NCBI RefSeq assembly: GCF_013623835.1
Contig: NZ_JABKDE010000007.1
Location: 62,001 to 126,000 of the forward strand
Length of the DNA: 64,000 nucleotides
Reading direction: 5' to 3'
Source of the DNA: Brevibacterium oceani
GTDB lineage: Bacteria; Actinomycetota; Actinomycetes; Actinomycetales; Brevibacteriaceae
Shown: piece by piece, positions 56,255-64,000 of the stretch
How the letters are laid out: each line of letters begins with the position of its first letter
Numbering within the stretch: the first letter of the stretch is position 1
Program-made: the position numbers and the translations under genes
The notes under the pieces: generated by a model
Databases searched by the model: none
Told to the model about the DNA's origin: nothing
Seen by the model: only the letters and a program-made list of their open reading frames with translations

Positions 56255-57844
56255 ATGAACGGTGCCGAGAGCCTGTTGGAAACGCTCGGCCACAACGGGA
56301 TCGAGGTGTGCTTCGCGAATCCCGGAACCTCGGAGATGCACTTCGTGGCGGCCCTTGACCGGCAGCCGCATGTCCGCGGGGTGCTCGGGCTCTTCGAAGG
56401 GATCGTCACCGGCGCGGCCGACGGGTATTCGCGGATGCTCGACAAGCCGGCCGCGACGCTGCTGCACCTCGGGCCGGGTGCGGCCAACGGGCTGTCCGCT
56501 CTGCACAATGCGCTGCGGGCCCGCGCCTCGATCGTCAACATCATCGGTGATCACGCCGGCTATCACCGTGGCCTCGATGCGCCCCTGACCTCGGACATCG
56601 AGGGGGCGCTGCGGCCGTTCAGCAATTGGGTGCGCACCTCGCCATCGGCGAATTCGATCGCCGCCGATGCCGCCGACGCCATCGGCTACAGCCTTCCGGG
56701 TCGGATCAGCTCGCTCATCCTTCCCGCCGATACCGCGTGGAATGACGCCGACGAATATCACGGGCCACCGACCGCGGTCGTCCCGACGCCGGACCCCACC
56801 GATCCTGCCGTGGTCGATGCAGCCGCTGCGCGACTGAAGGATGCTGGGCGGCGGACTGCCATCCTCCTCGGCGGGCGGGCCCTGCGCACCGAACAGCTCG
56901 AAGCTGCGGCACAGGTTGCGGCGGCCACCGGTGCCTCGGTGCTGGCGGAGACCTTCGCCCCACGCGCCGAGCGCGGTGCCGGCCGACCGACGGTGACGAA
57001 GATCCCCTATCCCGTCGAACCCTCGGTCGAGCTGTTGAAGAACTTCGACGCCTTCATCCTCGTCGACGCCAAACCCCCGGTCGCCTTCTTCGCCTACCCC
57101 GATAAGCCGAGCGTGCTCACTCAACCGGGGTCGACGTTCTTCCCCCTCAGCCCCATCGGCGCCGATTCGCTGACCGCGCTCGAGGCGCTGCGCGAGGCGA
57201 TCGGTGCAGGATCGAATGGGCATGACCTCGCCGAGGCGGCCGGCAGCGGTTCCCTGTTCCCCTCGGTGCGGGCGGAGCTCGCTCCCGCGCCCAAGCCGGA
57301 TGGGACGATCACCCCGGCCAAGCTCGCGGCATGGCTCTCCGGGCCGATTCCCGAGAACGCGATCGTGCTCGACGAGTCGATCACCACGGGACGCGACTTC
57401 TACGCTCAGACGGCGACATCGGCTCCGCACGACTACCTCGGCGGAACTGGAGGATCCATCGGATGGGCACTGCCGGTCGGAGTCGGAGCAGCCGTCGCGA
57501 ACCCGGACCGAAAGGTCATCGTGCTCGAGTCGGACGGCTCGGGAATGTACACGCCGCAAGCGCTGTGGACCTATGCCCGGGAGCAGCTCGACGTCGTCGT
57601 GGTCATCTTCGCCAACCGGAAGTACCAGATCCTGCGCAACGAGATGTCCAACGTGGGCGTGCCGGACTTCGGGCCCAAAGCGCAGTCCCTGCTCGACATC
57701 GGCAGTCCTGACATCGACTGGGTCAGTTTGGCCAAAGGGATGGGAGTCCCGGCGACACGCGTGGAGACGATCGAGGACCTCGACCGTGACTTCGCGGCCG
57801 GTCTGGCCGACTCGGGCCCGCGGCTCATCGAGGTGGCGGTGTAG
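56255..57844 (+). CDS. thiamine-diphosphate enzyme, acetolactate synthase/benzoylformate decarboxylase-like
   Basis: A 529-residue ThDP-dependent enzyme of the large-subunit acetolactate-synthase family. The N-terminal PYR domain contains catalytic Glu48 in GLFEGIVTGAADGYSRM, the central domain is of the transhydrogenase-like type, and the C-terminal PP domain has the ThDP/Mg motif ESDGSGMYTPQALWTYARE. It is shorter than typical IlvB (~570-600), and no IlvN small subunit follows. It is therefore more likely a catabolic decarboxylase or carboligase than the branched-chain biosynthesis enzyme. ATG at 56255 is preceded by AAGGAGATGAG. Confidence 0.85.
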   Translation: MNGAESLLETLGHNGIEVCFANPGTSEMHFVAALDRQPHVRGVLGLFEGIVTGAADGYSRMLDKPAATLLHLGPGAANGLSALHNALRARASIVNIIGDHAGYHRGLDAPLTSDIEGALRPFSNWVRTSPSANSIAADAADAIGYSLPGRISSLILPADTAWNDADEYHGPPTAVVPTPDPTDPAVVDAAAARLKDAGRRTAILLGGRALRTEQLEAAAQVAAATGASVLAETFAPRAERGAGRPTVTKIPYPVEPSVELLKNFDAFILVDAKPPVAFFAYPDKPSVLTQPGSTFFPLSPIGADSLTALEALREAIGAGSNGHDLAEAAGSGSLFPSVRAELAPAPKPDGTITPAKLAAWLSGPIPENAIVLDESITTGRDFYAQTATSAPHDYLGGTGGSIGWALPVGVGAAVANPDRKVIVLESDGSGMYTPQALWTYAREQLDVVVVIFANRKYQILRNEMSNVGVPDFGPKAQSLLDIGSPDIDWVSLAKGMGVPATRVETIEDLDRDFAAGLADSGPRLIEVAV

Positions 57845-57887
57845 GTCGATACGGTCCGCAGGTCACTCCGCCGATAGGGTGGGGTGC

Positions 57888-58403
57888 ATGAGGTCCGTTT
57901 CGAAGTCTGCCCCTGTCATCCTGGCCGCCGGACTGGTCATTGCTTCTCTCATCGGTCTCAGCGGCTGCGGCAGCGACACCGGAAGCGCACCGGACGCGGA
58001 ATCGACTCCGAGTCAGACTCTGGAAGTCGTGGCGCAGGGATTCGACTCGGCCGAGGACCTTGCGGACTACCTGGCGAAGTCCTTGGATGAAGTCGATGTC
58101 TACCTCGAGTCCGAGGCGAACCCGGACTTCGATGAGGAGAACGAACCCGACCGCCTCCACGTGGAATTCGCCTCCAGCGAGGACGAGGCGGCAGATATGG
58201 AGGCTACGGCGCAGATCGTCCAAGCCGTGTCACAGGCAGCCTTCGACTATGACATCCTCATGGTCACCGGAGACGTGTCCGCTGGAGAATGGTCGTACCT
58301 CTACCACCGGGACACGGTGGCCGATCTTACGACAGGGGACACCATCATCGTTGCCGGCGTCTGGGACGCGGCCGACCAGAGCTTCGACACCATCCACCGC
58401 TGA
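57888..58403 (+). CDS. putative lipoprotein, unknown function
   Basis: A 171-residue protein with a lipoprotein signal peptide (lipobox LSGC, Cys27) and a short Ser/Asp-rich linker. An acidic globular domain follows (many Asp/Glu, pI low). I do not recognise the domain. TAGGGT (57875-57880) ends seven bases before the ATG; GGTGGGG could alternatively serve as a ribosome-binding site. It lies 43 bases after the ThDP gene and may be its own unit. Surface-anchored lipoproteins of this size are common in actinobacteria. Confidence 0.75.
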   Translation: MRSVSKSAPVILAAGLVIASLIGLSGCGSDTGSAPDAESTPSQTLEVVAQGFDSAEDLADYLAKSLDEVDVYLESEANPDFDEENEPDRLHVEFASSEDEAADMEATAQIVQAVSQAAFDYDILMVTGDVSAGEWSYLYHRDTVADLTTGDTIIVAGVWDAADQSFDTIHR

Positions 58404-58469
58404 ACTGTCAGCGTCTGGCCCCGGTCGCATCGACAGCGCCCGACCTGTGGGATCGCCTCGGGCGAGTGA

Positions 58470-58937
58470 CTACTTCTCGACCGCGACCCCGTCGGCGTCG
58501 GCGAAGACCATGGCGCCGGGGCGGATCGTCGCCCCGCCGATCTCCACTGGCACATCGATCTCACCGACGGCGTCCTTCGCGCTCTTGCGGGGATTGCTGG
58601 CCAGGGCCTTGATCCCGAAGTCCATTTCGGCCAAGGCCTCGCGGTCGCGGATCGCGCCGTTGATGACGACCCCCGCCCAGCCGTTGCGGACACCCGCCTC
58701 GGCGATCATGTCGCCCATCAGGGCAGTGGCGATCGACCCGTCGCCGTCGACGACCAGGACGGCACCGTCTCCAGGCTCATTGAGCGTCTTCTTGACCAGA
58801 CCGTTGTCCTGGAAGCAGCGGATTGTGCGGGCCGGGCCGGAGAACGCGACCTTGGCTCCGAAGTCACCGAAGTTCAACGCGATCGAGTACAGCTCATCGC
58901 CGCGTTCGTCCCAGAGGTCTGCCGTCGAAACTGTCAT
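58470..58937 (-). CDS. RraA-family protein (RraA / HMG aldolase-like)
   Basis: A 155-residue protein with the family pattern TADLWDERGDEL near the N terminus, AVLVVDGDGSIATALMGDMIAEAGVRNGW and GVVINGAIRDREALAEMDFGIKA. The D-x20-R-D motif of 4-hydroxy-4-methyl-2-oxoglutarate aldolases is approximated here, while E. coli RraA inhibits RNase E. I cannot choose between these roles from sequence alone. It is followed by the desulfhydrase gene upstream on the same strand, 41 bases away. Confidence 0.88.
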   Translation of the reverse strand: MTVSTADLWDERGDELYSIALNFGDFGAKVAFSGPARTIRCFQDNGLVKKTLNEPGDGAVLVVDGDGSIATALMGDMIAEAGVRNGWAGVVINGAIRDREALAEMDFGIKALASNPRKSAKDAVGEIDVPVEIGGATIRPGAMVFADADGVAVEK

Positions 58938-58978
58938 GTCTGTGCCTTCCGCTGATGTGGTGAGTATGGGCGACGCGC

Positions 58979-60001
58979 TCAGGCGAATGCCTGCGTTCGA
59001 GCATAGAGCCCGGGCACTCCGCCGGAGTGGATGAAGACCACCGTGTCGTCGGGTGCGAACCGGCCGCTGCGGACGAGGTCGATGAGACCGGCGGCGGCCT
59101 TGCCGGTGTAGACGGGGTCGAGGAGGATGCCTTCGGTGCGGGCGAAGAGCCTCACGGCCTCGACCATGCCCTCGGTCGGCAACGCATAGCCGGTGCCGAC
59201 ATAGTCGCCGAGGCCGACGACGGATCCACGCGGAACCTCCATCAGGCCCAGCCGCGCCGCCGTCGCCTGGACGAGGTCTTCGATCTTCGGTTCCTGATCG
59301 GCCTGCGATCGACTGACGTTGATCCCGAGCACCGAGGTCTCGGACTCGGCGGCATGGAATCCGACGACGAGACCCGCCTGCATTCCCGCCGAACCGCTCG
59401 GCGTGACCACGGTGGTGACATCGAGGTCCGCATCGGCGAACTGACCGAGCAGCTCCTGCGCACAGTCGACGTACCCGAACGCACCGGTGACATTGGATCC
59501 GCCGACAGGGATGACGTAGGGCGAACGGCCAGCTCTTCTCAGCTCCGCCGCGAGCTCTTCCGCACGCCCCAGGAGATCTGCACCGTTTCCGAGCACCTCG
59601 ACCGAGTCTGCGCCGAGGAGGTCGAAGAGCAGGAAATTGCCCGTGAACTCAGGCGGGTTCGCCCCGGCAGGACCGAGTGCCGACCCAGTTGGGCCGAGGT
59701 CCTCCTCGACGATGAGATGGCAGTCGAGGCCCTCCCTGCGTGCTGCCGACAAGGTCAGACGGCAGTGGTTCGACTGAACTCCGCCGACGGTGATGAGGCA
59801 GTCGGCACCCTGCTCAAGGGCATCAGCGATGAGGAACTCGAGTTTGCGTGTCTTGTTCCCACCCTGAGTCAGACCGAGACGGTCGTCTCTCTTGACCCAG
59901 ATCTGCGGCCCGCCGAGCTCTGCCGACAGCCTCGGCAGATGCTCAAGCGGGGTCGGACCATCGGTGTAGGTGCGGCGGGGAAATGCGTTGAGGTCGACCA
60001 T
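58979..60001 (-). CDS. PLP-dependent D-cysteine desulfhydrase / ACC deaminase family enzyme
   Basis: A 340-residue fold-type II PLP enzyme. PLP lysine is Lys50 in TQGGNKTRKLEFL, the family block TVGGVQSNHCR follows, and the C-terminal half has VTPSGSAGMQAGLVVG and HSGGVPGLYA. D-Cysteine desulfhydrase and ACC deaminase share these; the sequence GGNKTRKLEF is common to both. ATG at 59999-60001 is used; a longer upstream frame into the secreted-protein gene is spurious. It may degrade D-cysteine or a related D-amino acid. Confidence 0.88.
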   Translation of the reverse strand: MVDLNAFPRRTYTDGPTPLEHLPRLSAELGGPQIWVKRDDRLGLTQGGNKTRKLEFLIADALEQGADCLITVGGVQSNHCRLTLSAARREGLDCHLIVEEDLGPTGSALGPAGANPPEFTGNFLLFDLLGADSVEVLGNGADLLGRAEELAAELRRAGRSPYVIPVGGSNVTGAFGYVDCAQELLGQFADADLDVTTVVTPSGSAGMQAGLVVGFHAAESETSVLGINVSRSQADQEPKIEDLVQATAARLGLMEVPRGSVVGLGDYVGTGYALPTEGMVEAVRLFARTEGILLDPVYTGKAAAGLIDLVRSGRFAPDDTVVFIHSGGVPGLYARTQAFA

Positions 60002-60018
60002 GGTTCCGAGTCTACCGA

Positions 60019-60459
60019 TCAGTTCGCGAAGGTGACCTCTCGGGCGGCATCGCCTCCGCCGTTCGCGGCGGCTTCGTTCCCGACGCTGAAAGTCATGACC
60101 TCGTGGGTGTCGAGATTCGTGTAGGAGACCCAGGTGTGGCCGGCCCCGGCATCGGCGGCCGTGCGGTGCCACCGCTTCGCATGCGCATCCCCGTGGTCGG
60201 CAAGGGTCTTGACGACTTTCGCCGTGGCCAGACGCTTGATCGTGTCATCATCACCGATGCCGTAGGCACTGACGAGCAGATCGGTGACTCCGAGCGAATC
60301 CGTCGGGTAGCCCGAACTCTGCGGTGCCTGTGAGGCGGTCGTCGCGGATTCGGCGGCCGAGACTGCCGAGACCGGTCCGGCGGTGACTGCCAGAGCCGCG
60401 GCAACGGCGACTGCGGCGATTCCTGCGGCGGCGGTCCGACTGCGGATGATGGATGACAT
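60019..60459 (-). CDS. putative secreted protein
   Basis: A 146-residue protein with an Ala/Val-rich N-terminal signal peptide (residues 1-~35, probable cleavage around VSAVSA-AE). A mature part of ~110 residues of unrecognised type follows, containing HTWVSYTNLDTHEVMTFSVGNEAA. The ATG at 60457-60459 is chosen because AAGGAGG lies nine bases upstream. It ends 17 bases from the desulfhydrase start codon on the same strand, so they may form a unit. No catalytic motif was seen. Confidence 0.7.
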   Translation of the reverse strand: MSSIIRSRTAAAGIAAVAVAAALAVTAGPVSAVSAAESATTASQAPQSSGYPTDSLGVTDLLVSAYGIGDDDTIKRLATAKVVKTLADHGDAHAKRWHRTAADAGAGHTWVSYTNLDTHEVMTFSVGNEAAANGGGDAAREVTFAN

Positions 60460-60739
60460 GATGGGGCCTCCTTCTGCGTGTGATGTGTCATCGACATCGG
60501 CCAGTATCGTCACCCAGGATGAGAGCCAGGATGCGCCGGCTGAGAGCCGGATCGGAACGGGTCTCGGTTCGACGACACTGGCGTCTCAGAGTTGCCGCAC
60601 AACTGTCATGTGGCAGGTTCGCTTGCCGCGAGATCCGCTTCGGGTCGGCTTTTGTCGCACTCGGTGTGCCCCAGCCCTGCAACCGGCCGCAGCAGTCGTT
60701 TGCAACGATCTCAGCGGTCTTTGTGAGACCGGATTGTGA

Positions 60740-62089
60740 TCAGGAATTCTCGGATCGCGTCAGGGGCGGTGAATCGAGATCGACCTCCACGGATTCGGCG
60801 TCGTGCGGAGGTTCGGGCTTCTTCATCCAGCGCTTGCCGTCGAGGATCCGGGCGACCATCATCGAGCTCGCCTGGTCGCCGACCGCGTTGACGGTGGTGG
60901 CCGGTGGATCGATGACGGTGCCGATGATCTGGATGATCGGCAGGGCAGCGGCGGGGAAGCCGTAGAGCGTGATGATCATCAGCTCGCCGATGAATCCGCC
61001 CGAGGGGATGCCGGCCATGACCATTCCCGCGAGCAGAGCCACGGCGATGCCGATGAGGATGTTCCCGGGCGTGAAGAAATCTCGCTGGAAGACAGCGAAG
61101 AGGAACGCGATCTTGAGGATCGCGGACAGACTCGACCCCTCCATATGGATCGTCGCTCCGATCGGAATGATCGTCTCCCTGATATCGCGGGGGACTCCGA
61201 TGCGCTCGCCGGCCCGCAGATTCGCCGGGATCGCCGCGACCGAGGAGGACGTGCCCAGAGAGATCGCCGTCGGCTCGATGATGTTCGACCAGAACTTCGT
61301 CACGCCTCGGCGACCGCCGGCGAGGAACGCGTAGAGCGTGAATGCGACGACGAAGTAGATGATCGCCACGGGATAGTAGACGAGGAAGGCGCGAACGTAG
61401 TCGCCGACGAGCTGTGCGCCGAGCTCGCCGATCAGTGCGGCGAAGTACGCACCCAAGCCGATCGGTGCGTAGTACATGATGATGGAGGTGAACCTGAGGA
61501 ACACCTCGGAGCCGGATTCGAGGAACGCAGCGAAGGGCTTGCCCTTCTCACCGATGCTGCTGGTCGCGATGCCGACGATGACGGCGAAGACGATGAGGGC
61601 GAGCATGTGCTCGGCCGACAGGATCTTCGAGAAGTCATCGACGACGAAGGTCTGGACGAGCTGATCGCCGATGGAGCCGACCTCCTCGACGTCCTTCGGC
61701 TGGGTCATCTCGACCTGGACGCCCTCGGTCGCCTTGGTGATCCACAGCGCAGTGATCATGACGATCGAGGCGATGATGCCGGTGACGGCGAAGACTCCGA
61801 GCATTCCCCCGAGGATCGAGCCCAGCCGTTTGGCGGAGGACATTCCTGCCACGGCAGAGGAGATGGAGAAGAAGACGAGAGGAACGACGAGGGTGAACAT
61901 CATGTTGATGAACAGCGTCCCGAACGGCTTGATGACCGTGGCTCGCTCGCCGAAGGTCAACCCGATGATCGCACCGATGACGACACCGGTGAGGATGAAG
62001 AGCGGGAACCGGTAATTGCGCAGGATTCGGGCGCGCCTCGAGCCGGACCGCACCTCAGCGGCGGCGTCCGTGCCGGCAGGGGAGGACAT
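60740..62089 (-). CDS. dicarboxylate/amino acid:cation symporter (DAACS family, GltP/DctA-like)
   Basis: A 449-residue symporter of the GltP/DctA family. It has about eight membrane helices and two re-entrant loops. Family markers are LGTSSSVAAIPANLR (first re-entrant loop), IPIGATIHMEGSS (the NMDGT-like motif, here with HMEGS) and AGIPSGGFIGELMIITLYGFP. The motif difference suggests altered cation or substrate preference. It transports glutamate or C4-dicarboxylates with protons or sodium. It is divergent from the acyl-CoA dehydrogenase gene at 62224 across 134 bases. Confidence 0.9.
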   Translation of the reverse strand: MSSPAGTDAAAEVRSGSRRARILRNYRFPLFILTGVVIGAIIGLTFGERATVIKPFGTLFINMMFTLVVPLVFFSISSAVAGMSSAKRLGSILGGMLGVFAVTGIIASIVMITALWITKATEGVQVEMTQPKDVEEVGSIGDQLVQTFVVDDFSKILSAEHMLALIVFAVIVGIATSSIGEKGKPFAAFLESGSEVFLRFTSIIMYYAPIGLGAYFAALIGELGAQLVGDYVRAFLVYYPVAIIYFVVAFTLYAFLAGGRRGVTKFWSNIIEPTAISLGTSSSVAAIPANLRAGERIGVPRDIRETIIPIGATIHMEGSSLSAILKIAFLFAVFQRDFFTPGNILIGIAVALLAGMVMAGIPSGGFIGELMIITLYGFPAAALPIIQIIGTVIDPPATTVNAVGDQASSMMVARILDGKRWMKKPEPPHDAESVEVDLDSPPLTRSENS

Positions 62090-62193
62090 AGGTTCTGCCT
62101 TTCACATAGTGCGTTCTGCCCGACCGATCCTACTGGTCGGGATGCGCCGACGGGCACACATCTTGTCAGAAAGGAGGCTTGCACTCTCTGCAC

Positions 62194-62207
62194 TGAACGA
62201 ACGATTA
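62194..62207. promoter_or_regulatory. putative TetR-type operator (site C)
   Basis: TGAACGAACGATTA, read on the other strand TAATCGTTCGTTCA, is the same site as at 41224-41237 with one arm base changed. It lies 17 bases before the GTG start codon of the acyl-CoA dehydrogenase and overlaps its likely promoter (TAGTCT at 62206-62211). Confidence 0.6.
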
Positions 62208-62223
62208 GTCTAAACTGAGGAAC

Positions 62224-64000
62224 GTGACTGAAGAGAACACAGGCAACGGCGCCGACCCGACCACCGCAGAAACCCTCCTGTCATCCAGGGACATCGGCTT
62301 CCTCCTCTACGACTGGCTCAAGGTGGATGAACTCACCGACAGAGACCGCTTCGCCGACCACTCCCGCGAGGTCTTCGACTCGCTCCTGTCAGCGAGCGAG
62401 GACCTGGCCAAGGCGAGCTTCGCCACGCATTCGCGCAAGTCCGATCTCAACGAACCGACCTTCGACGGACAGACGGTGACCCTGATCCCGGAGATCAAGA
62501 CAGCCCTTGACCAATTCGCCGACATCGGGCTGCTCTCGGCGACGATGGACGAAGCCGTCGGCGGAATCCAGCTGCCGCAGACGGTGGCGAAGGCGTGCTT
62601 CGCATGGTTCCAGGCCGCCAATATCGCCACCGCCAGCTACCCGCTGCTGACCATGGCGAATGCGAATCTGCTGCGCGAATACGCCGATCCCGCTCTCGTG
62701 GAGAGGTACGTCGGTCCTGAGCTCGATGGACGGTTCTTCGGCACCATGTGCCTGTCCGAACCCGAGGTCGGCTCCTCCTTGGGCGACGTCACGACGAAGG
62801 CCGTGCCCGATCCCGCCGGCAGCGATGGAGCGTTCCGCATCCACGGCACGAAGATGTGGATCTCCGGCGGCGATCACGAACTGGCGGAGAACATCGTCCA
62901 CCTCGTCCTCGCCCGCGCCGAGGGCGACGGACCGGGCACGAAGGGGCTGAGCCTTTTCCTCGTTCCGAAGTACCTCGTCGACGCCGACGGCAGCCTCGGC
63001 GAGCGCAACGACGTCGTCCTGGCCGGACTCAACCACAAGATGGGCTGGCGGGGAACGACGAACACGCTGCTCAACTTCGGTGAGGGGACCCACCGTCCCG
63101 CCGGTTCCGCGGGGGCGATCGGCTACCTCGTGGGGGAGCGCGGGCAGGGCCTGTCCTGCATGTTCCACATGATGAATGAGGCGCGCATCGGCGTCGGGGC
63201 CGGTGCGGTCGCACTGGGCTACCGCGGATATCTCGACGCCCTGGCCTACGCCCGCGACCGTCGCCAGGGCCGCCCCGACGGAGCGAAAGGCGCGGATGCC
63301 GGCCAGATTCGGATCGTCGAGCACGCCGACGTCCGCCGCATGCTGCTGTCATCGAAGAGCTACGTCGAAGGCGGGCTCGGACTCATCCTCTACGCCGCAC
63401 GCCTGCTCGACGAATCCGAGACCGCTGCCGAGGCAGCCGACCGTGACCATGCGGCGCTGCTGCTAGACGTGCTCACCCCGATCGTCAAGACCTGGCCGAG
63501 CGTCTGGTGCCTCAAAGCCAACGACCACGCGATCCAGGTGCTCGGCGGTGCCGGATACACCCGCGACCACGACGTCGAGCAGCTCTACCGCGACAACCGA
63601 CTCAACCCGATCCACGAAGGCACCCACGGCATCCAGGCCAAGGATCTGCTCGGTCGGAAGATGATCATGGCCGGTGGTGCCGGGCTTGAGGTTCTCCTCG
63701 AGCGGATGCGACAGACCATCGCCGAGGCGGCCGAGAAGTCCGCATGGAACGCCGAAGCCGCGGCGCTGAGCGCCGCCGTCGAACGCATCGGAACCGTCAC
63801 CGCGGCCGTCTGGGCCGAGCTGGATCCCACCCTCGCATTGGAGAATGCCTGGACCTATCTCGAGGCCGTCGGACACACCGCCATCGCATGGCTGTGGTTG
63901 GAGCAGGGAATGGCCGCCGAGGCGACCGCCCGAGATCGCGGTGACTCACCGATCCTGCGCGGCAAGATCGCGACGGCCAGATACTTCTTCACCCATGAGC
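62224..64000 (+). CDS. long acyl-CoA dehydrogenase, 3' end outside the window
   Basis: The frame opens at GTG 62224 (MTEENTGNGADPTTAETLL) and runs unbroken to the window edge, giving 592 codons without a stop. It begins with an N-terminal helical domain (residues ~20-150), then the dehydrogenase core with CLSEPEVGSSLGDV, MWISGGDHE, NHKMGWRGTTNT and FHMMNEARIGVG. VLGGAGYTRDHDVEQLYRDNRLNPIHEGTHGIQ gives the C-terminal catalytic region. It belongs to the ~600-residue FadE-type subfamily. GAGGA lies just upstream of GTG. An operator-like site shared with two other acyl-CoA operons precedes it. Confidence 0.9.
   Translation, partial: MTEENTGNGADPTTAETLLSSRDIGFLLYDWLKVDELTDRDRFADHSREVFDSLLSASEDLAKASFATHSRKSDLNEPTFDGQTVTLIPEIKTALDQFADIGLLSATMDEAVGGIQLPQTVAKACFAWFQAANIATASYPLLTMANANLLREYADPALVERYVGPELDGRFFGTMCLSEPEVGSSLGDVTTKAVPDPAGSDGAFRIHGTKMWISGGDHELAENIVHLVLARAEGDGPGTKGLSLFLVPKYLVDADGSLGERNDVVLAGLNHKMGWRGTTNTLLNFGEGTHRPAGSAGAIGYLVGERGQGLSCMFHMMNEARIGVGAGAVALGYRGYLDALAYARDRRQGRPDGAKGADAGQIRIVEHADVRRMLLSSKSYVEGGLGLILYAARLLDESETAAEAADRDHAALLLDVLTPIVKTWPSVWCLKANDHAIQVLGGAGYTRDHDVEQLYRDNRLNPIHEGTHGIQAKDLLGRKMIMAGGAGLEVLLERMRQTIAEAAEKSAWNAEAAALSAAVERIGTVTAAVWAELDPTLALENAWTYLEAVGHTAIAWLWLEQGMAAEATARDRGDSPILRGKIATARYFFTHE

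Noticed and set aside
56255-57844. Biosynthetic acetolactate synthase (ilvB)
   Set aside because: No ilvN or ilvC follows, the protein is shorter than typical IlvB, and its neighbour is an aromatic-type dioxygenase.

Overview
The window is a gene-dense, high-GC chromosomal segment of an actinobacterium. It carries about 54 protein genes and no rRNA, tRNA, CRISPR array, phage or insertion sequence that I could find. Gene content fits Actinobacteria, and my best guess is Brevibacterium or a close relative: HrpA with a DUF3418 tail, an actinobacterial-type inositol-phosphate synthase, malate:quinone oxidoreductase, a one-chain FecCD double permease behind a DtxR-type box, and many acyl-CoA enzymes. 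The genus is inference. Base usage looks even throughout, so nothing points to a recent island.

Layout. 1-4019: 3' end of hrpA, a small membrane protein and prfC. 4213-8268: ino1 with a strong terminator and GC-rich tandem repeats, an AbgT-type transporter and a Bax-inhibitor-1-like membrane protein. 8633-13082: a DapA-fold lyase coupled to an aldehyde dehydrogenase, a small unknown gene, and a membrane-anchored sulfite-oxidase-family molybdoenzyme. 13099-14448: a divergent VOC/AraC pair. 14451-20951: a minus-strand peptide-uptake operon (lipoprotein, two permeases, two ATPases) ending in isoaspartyl dipeptidase. 21107-23600: mqo and a divergent LysR regulator. 23610-27724: an iron-siderophore ABC importer with a DtxR/IdeR-like box. 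27934-31682: an SbcD/SbcC-like (YhaO/YhaN-type) pair.

32012-42704 is mostly acyl-CoA metabolism: two paralogous acyl-CoA ligases, an ACAD11-like dehydrogenase, an SDR, an APH-type kinase, a quinone-reductase-like protein, another acyl-CoA dehydrogenase and an MHS-type MFS transporter. Kinase plus ACAD11-like protein reproduces, as separate chains, the two halves of mammalian ACAD11, and with the ligase and SDR resembles the bacterial levulinate (Lva) route. This suggests catabolism of 4-hydroxy acids through 4-phosphoacyl-CoA. A shared 14-bp near-palindrome precedes this operon, the second dehydrogenase (41190) and the dehydrogenase at the right edge (62224).

43080-46927: an amino-acid permease coupled to a two-domain universal stress protein, and a second permease facing it. 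47174-48781: a NERD-nuclease/helicase protein. 48872-53639: a four-carbon sugar-acid cluster (GntP permease, DUF1537 kinase, PdxA2-type dehydrogenase, DeoR regulator) with a candidate promoter and palindrome. 53803-57844: a butanediol-type dehydrogenase, and an extradiol-dioxygenase-like VOC protein divergent from a ThDP enzyme with a MarR-like operator between them. 57888-62089: a lipoprotein, RraA-family protein, D-cysteine desulfhydrase family protein, secreted protein and dicarboxylate symporter. The window ends inside a long acyl-CoA dehydrogenase.

Smaller-scale signals: several genes have a TAnnnT box 6-7 bases before the start codon with no clear ribosome-binding site, suggesting leaderless mRNAs, and the 9-mer CCGAGGCGG (or its complement) occurs about 30 times.
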